From positions 5,215,339 to 5,279,338 of the forward strand of contig NZ_CP036292.1 in assembly GCF_007751715.1 (NCBI RefSeq): a DNA stretch of 64,000 bases. Reading direction: 5' to 3'. Shown here piece by piece: positions 37,905-45,975 of this stretch. This DNA comes from Rosistilla oblonga (GTDB taxonomy: Bacteria; Planctomycetota; Planctomycetia; Pirellulales; Pirellulaceae). Numbering within the stretch: position 1 is the first letter of the stretch; each line of letters opens with the position of its first letter. The notes under the pieces are model-generated. The model saw nothing but the letters and a program-made list of their open reading frames with translations. It was not told the DNA's origin and did not search any database. The translations under genes and the position numbers were made by a program.

Positions 37905-40718
37905 TTAGCGGGCCTGAACCTGCAACCGCGTCTCGTCGCCGACGCCATCGGGCGACTGGCGGCTGGTCGCTTCGGCCCGCACGGTCATCAATTGCGGCTG
38001 ATTTCCCGTGATTAACACCGTGTAGCGAATCGCCTCACCCGCCCTCAACTGGCTGATCGGTTGCAGCCGGACGATCCCATCGGCGGAGATGTTTTCGACG
38101 GGATCCCCTTGGAACATCGTCGATTGCACCGCCTCCAGCCGCGTTCCGGCTGGCAACAGGATGCTCAGGATGACATCGTCCTCGGGAACGTTCCGATTGT
38201 TCGTCACGACCAAGTCGAGCGAGATTCGATCGCCGACGACAACCGGGTTGTCGCGAGATTCGATGTCGACCTGCAAGCCGCCGATTCCGCTGCCGACCGC
38301 ACCGGGCGTTTGTGCCGGTGGCGTCGATGGACCCGGAATCGGAGTCGTGCTGCCGTTGATTGGCGGTGCACCAATCGGTGGCGGCTGGGGCGTCGGTTGT
38401 TGCGGCGGCTGAGCTGGCTGCGGCGTGACTGCCGGTCCCGTCGCAGGGGGCGGAGCCACAGTCCTTGCTAACACCTGCAACGTCGTATCGGCCGATGCGT
38501 TGGCACCTTGTTCCGACGAGACCGCTACATCCAATCGAGCCACGCCGGGGCGACCGTCGACGCGGAACTGTCCTTCGACCAACTGTTCTTCTCCAGGCTG
38601 AATGCTTGGCAGGATCCAGCTGACGGTGAAGATCCCAAGCTGGGACGACTCGTAACCGTTGGTGAATTGCAACGCAGTCAACGCGGGATCGTAGGTGGCC
38701 ACGACGCGAACGTCGGTCAGCGGTACGGTCCCGTTGTTGTAGACGAAGTACTTCACCAACACTTCCTCACCCTGTTGCACCGACTGGCTGCCGGTCACGA
38801 TGCGAGCCGAAACCATCGGGTTCGCGGGTGGCGGATTGACCGCGTTGACGCAGGCCGTTTCCGTCGCTCTCTGAGCGTTTCCGCCGGTTGCGGTCACTTG
38901 GACACACCGCTGCCCCGGTTCACGCACCTGGTAGGTCGCTTGAATCGTCCAAGGCTTATTAGGCAGCAAAGGCTCTTCCAAGACTTTCACCACATGCTGT
39001 TGCCACTGACCGGTGTCGGCGGCAAAGGCCAACAGCCCTTGATCCCCTTGAGCGTGCACTTGGACGCCCGAGATCGGTTGATCGCCGTTGTTGCGTACTT
39101 CAATATTGAACGTCGTCTCTTGCCCTACCTCGGCACGAGCGTTCGGATCGGCTGGCGTAATCGTCACGACCAGGTTCCGTTGGACGACGGTCACGTTAAC
39201 GGTATCCTCGGCAAACGTGTTCTCCGCTCCACGAGCCTGCACCGGAATCTGGAAGCTCGCTTTGGCGCGAACGTTCAATTCGATGTCAAGTTGCGTCTGA
39301 GCGGGCAGGTTGTCGATGTCCCACAAAATCTGAGCTCCGACCAACGTATGTTGCGCGGGCACTCGGCTGCCATCAGCTTGGATCAACGAGGTGCTGACCA
39401 GTTCGACGCCAGGCGGCAGTTCGGTCAAAACGCGAACGTTTTCCGCAGTCAAATCGCCCGAGTTGGAGACGTTGATGCCGATCGCAAACTCTTCGTCGCG
39501 AGCGACAAACGGCGGGGCACCGGTTCGAACGACCAACCGTGGTGCCGACCAAGTGACCATCGTCTGACCAGCTCCCAACGTCATCCGCGGCAACGCTTCG
39601 TCGAGTCCCGCGGGACGGATCACTGTGGTTTGAATGAACGCGGTTCCGGCAACCGGTGCGATCGGACGCAGGATCGCGGTGGCATCACCATTTTCGTTGA
39701 CGACCGCTTCGATCACCGCTTGCGGTTGCGATTGCCCATTGTCGAACAGTGCGACTTCAGGATTCATCACCTGATAGCGAACCTTCCAGCCCGATGCTGG
39801 CAGTTCACCCTCTTTGCGAGTCACATGTGTGGTCAGTTGAGCTTGTTCGCCAGCCCGCAGATTCAGCGGCGCAGGGAATTGCCAATGCGCATCGACCCAG
39901 TAGATCGTGGCGGTCGCTTTGCGTTGATCCCAGCAATCGCTTTCGGGGGCCATCACCGTGACGCGGCTGATCCCTTCGCTGGGCGAGCTGATCGACAACC
40001 AAGTCTCTCCCTTTTTCACGGGCACATCGTCGCCGCGGCGGAGGTTCCCACGCGTGATCAACGATGCGACGGTGCTGGTCCGCCCAAGCGCATAGCTGCC
40101 GGTTTTCTTTTCGACTGGGTTGCGAGCGACCAAGCGATGCAACGCTCCTTGTTTATCGTCGCCGACGTCGATGAAGGTGCCGACGCTATCGGGCGTCAAC
40201 ATCCATTCCAACGGTTCTCCGGTCATCAGGTAACCGTCGGTTCCACAAACACCGGAAAGCAAGACAACTTCGCCGCCGACCGGCGCGATGATCTTGCGAT
40301 GGTTCAATAGGATCCGGCCGCGTTTGCCTCGATCGGGCAGATGCAACAACTTGCGCAGGTCGCAATGTTTGTCGAACAGAACCGCTTTGGGACCGTCGGC
40401 GCACTCGTCGACCACTTTGGCTGGTGGCGGGGGGGGAGCGGTCTGCGGAACGCCCGCACCTTGCAGGCAGGGGGGCGGCGGCGCGGGATCGGTGAATGCC
40501 GGTTCGGGCAGGCACCCAAACGGCCCACAGCCATTTTGCAATTTATCGGTGCAAGGCAGCGTGAGTGTCGTAGTATTCGGGCATGGCAGGAAAAAGCACT
40601 CGCCCGTCGGATCGATCGCCGGCAATTGCAATTGAGTGCAACCGGTGACGCATGGCATCAACAGAAAGCACGCCAAAAGCGCAGCGGTGAAGTGGTGGTG
40701 GGTCCTTGTAGCAAACAT
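37905..40718 (-). CDS. Large lipoprotein with DUF11/CARDB repeats
   Basis: 937 aa from the ATG at 40718. Lipoprotein signal ends in VTGC with Cys27. The next ~90 residues are cysteine- and proline-rich (ECFFLPCPNTTTLTLPC, GCGPFGCLPEP), then a beta-rich region with Gly-Glu-Val-Val/CG motif (GGEVVLLSGVCGTDGY). At least three DUF11-type 'conserved repeat' domains follow with hallmark NSGDLTAENVRVLTELP, NNGDQPISGVQVHAQG and NNRNVPEDDVILSILLPAG. Near the C-terminus is a Pro/Gln-rich linker. Such proteins build the outer surface; the Cys-rich head may form disulfides. No enzyme domain. Confidence 0.88.
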   Translation of the reverse strand: MFATRTHHHFTAALLACFLLMPCVTGCTQLQLPAIDPTGECFFLPCPNTTTLTLPCTDKLQNGCGPFGCLPEPAFTDPAPPPPCLQGAGVPQTAPPPPPAKVVDECADGPKAVLFDKHCDLRKLLHLPDRGKRGRILLNHRKIIAPVGGEVVLLSGVCGTDGYLMTGEPLEWMLTPDSVGTFIDVGDDKQGALHRLVARNPVEKKTGSYALGRTSTVASLITRGNLRRGDDVPVKKGETWLSISSPSEGISRVTVMAPESDCWDQRKATATIYWVDAHWQFPAPLNLRAGEQAQLTTHVTRKEGELPASGWKVRYQVMNPEVALFDNGQSQPQAVIEAVVNENGDATAILRPIAPVAGTAFIQTTVIRPAGLDEALPRMTLGAGQTMVTWSAPRLVVRTGAPPFVARDEEFAIGINVSNSGDLTAENVRVLTELPPGVELVSTSLIQADGSRVPAQHTLVGAQILWDIDNLPAQTQLDIELNVRAKASFQIPVQARGAENTFAEDTVNVTVVQRNLVVTITPADPNARAEVGQETTFNIEVRNNGDQPISGVQVHAQGDQGLLAFAADTGQWQQHVVKVLEEPLLPNKPWTIQATYQVREPGQRCVQVTATGGNAQRATETACVNAVNPPPANPMVSARIVTGSQSVQQGEEVLVKYFVYNNGTVPLTDVRVVATYDPALTALQFTNGYESSQLGIFTVSWILPSIQPGEEQLVEGQFRVDGRPGVARLDVAVSSEQGANASADTTLQVLARTVAPPPATGPAVTPQPAQPPQQPTPQPPPIGAPPINGSTTPIPGPSTPPAQTPGAVGSGIGGLQVDIESRDNPVVVGDRISLDLVVTNNRNVPEDDVILSILLPAGTRLEAVQSTMFQGDPVENISADGIVRLQPISQLRAGEAIRYTVLITGNQPQLMTVRAEATSRQSPDGVGDETRLQVQAR

Positions 40719-40979
40719 CGCTCTTGCAGTTTTTGCGGGTTCCACAAACGAATCCGTTCAGGCAGACCTTGCCCGCAGAAACCTAGCATTCACATGGCGC
40801 AATGATGCCTGGATGCAACATTTGGCGTTGATAATTCGCCACGTTTGCGTACCTTGCGCACGACCCTAACGACTGCAACGATTCTCGGGGCCCCAGCAGT
40901 GGCGGTAATCGTCGCGACATTCGGTCCAAAGGCCCGCCCGAAATTCGCGACGAGTCCTGTTATGTACCGCGTCGTAGGA

Positions 40980-41853
40980 TCGCCCCGTTGGGGCTCCGCC
41001 GCCGTTTTTATCGCCCCCAAAACCCAGGGCGTTGCCCTGGGCTGGCGCAGCACCGGCCACGTTGGGCCTGTCGAACGAGAATATGTTGAGCGCTATCGTT
41101 TAACCGCGGCGGCAACGCCCCGCGCGTCCACACGCATCGCGACGCCGTCCCGTTGGAGCGCCGCCGTCGTTTGCGCCGCCACCAAACCCCAGGGCGATGC
41201 CCTGGGCTGGCGCGGCCCCGTTGGGCCTGCCGAACAAGAACATGCTTGAGCGCAATCGTTTAACCGCGGCGGCAACGCCCCGCGCGTCCAAACACATCGC
41301 CACGCCGTCCCATTGGGGCGCCGCCGTCGTTTGCGCCGCCAACAACCCCAGGGCGATGCCCTGGGCTGACATAGCGCCGGCCCCGTTGGGCCTGCCGCAC
41401 AAGAACATTTTGAGCACAATCGTTTAACCGCGGCGGCAACGCCCCGCGCGTCCAAACACATCGCCACGCCGTCCCATTGGGGCGCTGCCGTCGTTTGCGC
41501 CGCCACCAAACCCAGGGCGATGCCCTGGGCTGACATAGCGCCGGCCCCGTTGGGCCTGCCGAACGAGAACATGTTGAGCGCAATCGTTTAACCGCGGCGG
41601 CAACGCCCCGCGCGTCCACACGCATCGCGACGCCGTCCCGTTGGAGCGCCGCCGTCGTTTGCGCCGCCACCAAACCCCAGGGCGATGCCCTGGGCTGGCG
41701 CGGCCCCGTTGGGCCTGCCGAACAAGAACATGCTTGAGCGCAATCGTTTAACCGCGGCGGCAACGCCCCTCGCGTCCAAACGCATCGCCACGCCGTCCCA
41801 TTGGGGCGCCGCCGTCGTTTGCGCCGCCAACAACCCCAGGGCGATGCCCTGGG
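40980..41853. repeat. 160/164-bp tandem repeat array
   Basis: Five units begin with TTGAG at 41086, 41246, 41410, 41574 and 41734 (spacing 160, 164, 164, 160), after a diverged half unit from ~40980. Each unit holds CGTTTAACCGCGGCGGCAAC and ends in the hairpin CCCAGGGC GAT GCCCTGGG. The 160-bp units at 41086 and 41574 differ by about one base, while the 164-bp ones carry GCTGACATAGCG, so the order is A-B-B-A-B. Unit length is not a multiple of three and no protein is credible. It fills the gap between the DUF11 lipoprotein start and the DUF1549/1553 stop. Confidence 0.92.
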
Positions 41854-41883
41854 AAAACAATCGATCCACGCTCGCTGCACCGA

Positions 41884-44358
41884 CTAATGCGCCAGCAGAA
41901 ATTCGCTGCTGCTTAGAACACTCCAGACGAGATCCTCCAACGCTTGGCGTCGGTCCTCTTCTCCCTGCAGCGACGCGAGCAGCGCTTCCCGCTCTTGGGC
42001 GGTCGGTTGACGCGACAAGGCGGCTAGAAAGACTTGATCGATGATCGTGCCATCGTCCAGCCCGTCGGCGATCCAACGCGACAGGCGATTTTCTTTCGCG
42101 GCCAGTTTCTGATTGATCGTGTCTCCGTTGCTCAGATGCAACACTTGGACCACGCTCGGTTCGTCGCTGCGCTCGCATTCACACGTAATGTCGCGGGTGT
42201 TGCGACCAAACGTTTGCAGGAAATAACTGGCGACCGCGGAATCATATAACTGCAACGCCCGCGTCCCCTTGGGATACAGATCGGTCTGCTGCATGTCGGC
42301 ACCGGGGAACGAGATCTGCGTAAATTCCGTCGGCGCATCGGTCACGTCGGAGATCGCATCCAACAACACCTCCGCCATCAAACGACGCGGGTAATAGTGC
42401 GAGTAGAACCGCTTTTCCGCAGCGTTTTCCGGCAGCGATTGACTGCTCCGCTGATAGGTCTCCGATTGCAGAATCGTTCGCATCAGCGACTTCAAATCGA
42501 ATCCGCTGTCGATCAAATGCTTCGACGCTGCGGCCAACAAAGCTTCGTTCGACGCGGGGTTGCTGACACGCATGTCGTCGACCGATTCCACCAGCCCAAC
42601 ACCGAAGAAGTTGGCCCAGACGCGATTGGTGATCGAGCGGGCGAAGTAGGGGTTTTCGGGCGAGGTCAGCCAATCGGCTAGGTATTCGCGGCGGTCGGCC
42701 GGATCGTCGATCTCCATCGGCGGTGCGTCCAGCGGCGCCGGAGGTTGCGGTTTGCCGATTAATGGTTGGATCAGATCGCCCCGATCCAGCACGACCAGCG
42801 TTCGATTGCCGTCGCCGTTGCGGCTGTCTCCGCCCCAGCCTTTGGCACGCACGCGAGCGAACAGGTTCGCCATCGCATAATATTGATCGTTGGTCCACTT
42901 TTCCAACGGGTGATTGTGGCACTTGGCGCACGCGATCGACAAACCGAGGAACGCCTGACTGGCGTTTTCGGTCATCTCTTCAGGCGTCTGATGATTCGCA
43001 AAAAAGTTGGTCGCTCCGTTTTCAAACGACGACCCGCGGGAGGTCAAGATCTCGCGGACAAACACATCCCAAGGCGTTCCCGCTTCGACATGGCTGCGGA
43101 TCCATTTGTAAAACGATTCGACAGCCTTGGGTCGCAATTTCGATCCGTTGACCAACAGGATGTCCGACCAACGGTAGCTCCAGTAATCGACGAATTCGGG
43201 CTGCACCAACAACTGCTCGATCAATTGATCTCGCTTGTCGGGCGAATCATCCGCCAGATACGACAGGGTCTCGTCGATCGACGGCAGCCGTCCGATCGTG
43301 TCCAAATAAGCGCGACGCAGAAATTCGCTCTCCCCCGCCCGATCGCTGGGCGGAATGTTCAACTGTTTCAGTTGTTTCAGCACCTCGCGATCAATGAAGT
43401 TCCGCGGCTGCAGCTTTGCAAACTGCGCGTCGCTCACCTCTTGAGCATACGGAACGGTCACGTTGGCGATCACGATCTGACTGGCAAACCAAGCGGTGAT
43501 CGCTCCCACGCCCGGCCCCGTGACCGTGACCATGCCTTGGTCGTCGACGCGTGCCGCCGCGTCGTTGGTGCTCGACCAACGAACCCACTGCGTGACGTCT
43601 TTGATTCGACCGTTGCTGTAGTGCGCACGGACAACCAATTGCTGTGTGTCTCCTTTTGCCAACCGGACCGCTTTGGGCAGGACTTCGATCTTCGCAAGCG
43701 TGGGATCCTCGTCGGCTGGCCCCGGAGCTCCGGCAGAGATCCAATCGAGCAGCAGCTTGTAATCGGCGGACTCCTTCGGCAACCGGACGCCTCCCTTGTG
43801 CGGGATCATCCCGCTCGGCTTGGCAACGATTAGGCTGCGCGCGGGATCGGCTAGTTCGACCCGGCGACCGCGCAACTGCTGCGAGATATTGAAGTAGTCG
43901 CCTTGGCTGTCATACCCCAACAACGACAACCGAAAGCCACCTTTGCCCGCCAATGCGCCATGGCACGCGCCGCTGTTGCAAGACGCTTTGGCCAACACGG
44001 CTTGCACATCGCTGGCGAACCGAATCGTTTGCGGAACGTCGGCCAAGCGAACGATCACCATCGCCGTTGCCGTGTTGCCCGCCGCATCGGTCGCGATCAA
44101 TTCGGTCTGCCCTTCCCCCACCGCGATGACTCGCCCATCGGCGACGCGGACGAGCCCATCGGTCTTCGGTTTCAGGTCGACTCCGCCAGTGATCTGCCCC
44201 GCGACGCGGCCGTCGACAACCTGTTGGACCAGGAAACGCTGCGATGCCTCCTGCCCGGTCAGTTCAATCTTTTCGGGCAGAATGCGAAGCGTGGTTTGAG
44301 CGAGAGCAGCCGGCGCGAACGCAAGTGCGGCGGTCAGCAGAAGAGCGATACGTTGCAT
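41884..44358 (-). CDS. DUF1549/DUF1553 protein with cytochrome-like CxxCH site
   Basis: 824 aa. The ATG at 44358 starts a signal peptide (MQRIALLLTAALAF, ending ALAQ). An in-frame ATG at 44439 overlaps the upstream stop by ATGA and is an alternative. Order: a Big-like N-terminal part (~25-115), a PSCyt1-like region with CNSGACHG (CX4CH, unusual spacing), a second Big2-like part (~250-350), DUF1549 with PSDRAGESEFLRRAYLDTIGR, a canonical CAKCH in SIACAKCHNHPLEKW (heme c motif), and DUF1553 with NRVWANFFGVGLVES. The pair DUF1501 + DUF1549/1553 is a planctomycete signature. Export and heme attachment are expected; the reaction is unknown. Confidence 0.92.
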   Translation of the reverse strand: MQRIALLLTAALAFAPAALAQTTLRILPEKIELTGQEASQRFLVQQVVDGRVAGQITGGVDLKPKTDGLVRVADGRVIAVGEGQTELIATDAAGNTATAMVIVRLADVPQTIRFASDVQAVLAKASCNSGACHGALAGKGGFRLSLLGYDSQGDYFNISQQLRGRRVELADPARSLIVAKPSGMIPHKGGVRLPKESADYKLLLDWISAGAPGPADEDPTLAKIEVLPKAVRLAKGDTQQLVVRAHYSNGRIKDVTQWVRWSSTNDAAARVDDQGMVTVTGPGVGAITAWFASQIVIANVTVPYAQEVSDAQFAKLQPRNFIDREVLKQLKQLNIPPSDRAGESEFLRRAYLDTIGRLPSIDETLSYLADDSPDKRDQLIEQLLVQPEFVDYWSYRWSDILLVNGSKLRPKAVESFYKWIRSHVEAGTPWDVFVREILTSRGSSFENGATNFFANHQTPEEMTENASQAFLGLSIACAKCHNHPLEKWTNDQYYAMANLFARVRAKGWGGDSRNGDGNRTLVVLDRGDLIQPLIGKPQPPAPLDAPPMEIDDPADRREYLADWLTSPENPYFARSITNRVWANFFGVGLVESVDDMRVSNPASNEALLAAASKHLIDSGFDLKSLMRTILQSETYQRSSQSLPENAAEKRFYSHYYPRRLMAEVLLDAISDVTDAPTEFTQISFPGADMQQTDLYPKGTRALQLYDSAVASYFLQTFGRNTRDITCECERSDEPSVVQVLHLSNGDTINQKLAAKENRLSRWIADGLDDGTIIDQVFLAALSRQPTAQEREALLASLQGEEDRRQALEDLVWSVLSSSEFLLAH

Positions 44359-44435
44359 GATGGTGAAGCGGAGCCGAAGGTGGGAAACGGAGAGGCGCTG
44401 TGGGCGTGGGGACGCAACGTTGGAAGGACGGGAGA

Positions 44436-45815
44436 TCATGAAAACAGTTCGTGAATTTCTCGGGCCCCAAAATTCACCAGCGGGAAAGGCCGTCCCGCCG
44501 GACCGGGCAGTTCGGTATCCAAGTCCAACCCCAGGCTGTGGAAGATCGTCGCCACCACTTCGTCAGCCCCCGCGGGACGCTCCGCCGGCACCGCCCCATT
44601 GGGATCGCTGGCCCCGATCGCGCGGCCCCCTTGCACGCCGCCGCCGGCGAAATAGGTAGTGAAGCACTGCGGCCAGTGATCGCGGCCGCCGGCCGGATTC
44701 ACTTTCGGTGTCCGTCCAAATTCGGCAAGGCACGCGACAAGGGTCGAATCGATCATCCCGCGGTCGGCCAGATCTTCGATCAACGCCGAATAACCTTGAT
44801 CGTACATCGGGGCGACGATGTCGCGCATCCCTTCGATGCTCGTGAACGGCTTGCTGCCGTGGGTATCCCAAGTGATCTCGTTGAAGACGGTCAGGAAGGT
44901 GTTGATCGTGACAAACCGCACGCCCCCTTCGATCAATCGCCGCGCCAGCAGACAGCACTGGCCAAAGCGATTCATGCCGTACCGCTCGCGAACCTTCATC
45001 GGCTCTTTCGCCAGATCGAATGCGTTGCGAGCTTCGGGACTGGTCATCATCCGGTACGCCGATTCAAAGCTGCCGTCCAACAGCTGAGCCGTCTCGCTCG
45101 ATTCGAAATTCGTCATCGTCTGTTCGACGATCTCGCGCATCTTGCGACGGCGATCGATCCGAGCTTGGCCGATCGAATCGGGAGGCAACAGGTCGGGAAC
45201 CTGGAAGTTCGGCTGAGACGGATCGGCCATCAACGCAAACGGATCGTAGCGTTTGCCGAGAAAGCCGCCCGCTTGGCCGTTGGGCAGATTCCCACCGCCG
45301 CGGCCCATCGTTTCGGGCAGCACGACGTGAGCCGGCAGATCGCTGCGACGGCCGCGTAGATAATCGACGACGGCGCCGGCGTGCGGGTAGTTCACCCCGC
45401 CGGTGAACAATCGCCCGGTCTGCATCATCTGCCAACCGGCATCGTGCACCGCTGCGCCGCGGTGGAAACAGGAACGCACCAGCGAAAACTTGTCGGCGAT
45501 CTTGGCGTGCTGCGGAAGGATCTCGGAGATCTGAAACTCGCCGCTCGCCGTCGAGATCGGCTTAAACGGACCGCGAACCTCCGCCGGCGCATCGGGCTTC
45601 ATATCGAAGGTGTCCAATTGGCTGGGCGCTCCGAGGTTGAAGATCATGATGCAACTGTGATCATCTTTGGCGGGGTCGACTTTTCCCGCCTCGCGAGCCG
45701 CGACATAGCTGGGCAAGCCCAAGCCCAACATCCCGAGGGTGCCGACCTGCAGAAAATCTCGCCGTGTTGTTCCGTTGCAAGTCTGGGCTTTGCCCCGTCC
45801 GATCAGGTCTAACAT
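44436..45815 (-). CDS. Tat-exported DUF1501 family protein (second copy)
   Basis: 459 aa. Twin-arginine signal TTRRDFLQVGTLGMLG (~16-31). DUF1501 body: CIMIFNLGAPSQLDTFDMK, SCFHRGAAVHDAGWQMMQTG, ACLAEFGRTPKVNPAGGRDHWPQCF and GATDPNG-like GASDPNGAVP near the C-terminus. It shares the fold with the copy at 22227-23579 but is not a close duplicate. It lies directly upstream of the DUF1549/1553 gene: the stop overlaps an in-frame ATG of that gene by ATGA, so the two are one operon. Confidence 0.94.
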   Translation of the reverse strand: MLDLIGRGKAQTCNGTTRRDFLQVGTLGMLGLGLPSYVAAREAGKVDPAKDDHSCIMIFNLGAPSQLDTFDMKPDAPAEVRGPFKPISTASGEFQISEILPQHAKIADKFSLVRSCFHRGAAVHDAGWQMMQTGRLFTGGVNYPHAGAVVDYLRGRRSDLPAHVVLPETMGRGGGNLPNGQAGGFLGKRYDPFALMADPSQPNFQVPDLLPPDSIGQARIDRRRKMREIVEQTMTNFESSETAQLLDGSFESAYRMMTSPEARNAFDLAKEPMKVRERYGMNRFGQCCLLARRLIEGGVRFVTINTFLTVFNEITWDTHGSKPFTSIEGMRDIVAPMYDQGYSALIEDLADRGMIDSTLVACLAEFGRTPKVNPAGGRDHWPQCFTTYFAGGGVQGGRAIGASDPNGAVPAERPAGADEVVATIFHSLGLDLDTELPGPAGRPFPLVNFGAREIHELFS

Positions 45816-45975
45816 CGTCGATGATTCCTCGTAAGCTCGCTGCCTGCGGTCGGCTGCTGCAAAAACTAGCCTAAGGCATACGGTCGCGCACAGCCTCGCT
45901 GGACTGGCAAATCAGCCCTAATATCTCGATGCATTTATGTTAGCCGATCCGCCAGAGCCCGCAAAGTTAATTGCC

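Noticed and set aside
41093-41880. Several overlapping open frames through the tandem repeats
   Set aside because: Units are 160/164 bases (not a multiple of three), open frames occur in several phases and both strands, with no domain or start site support.
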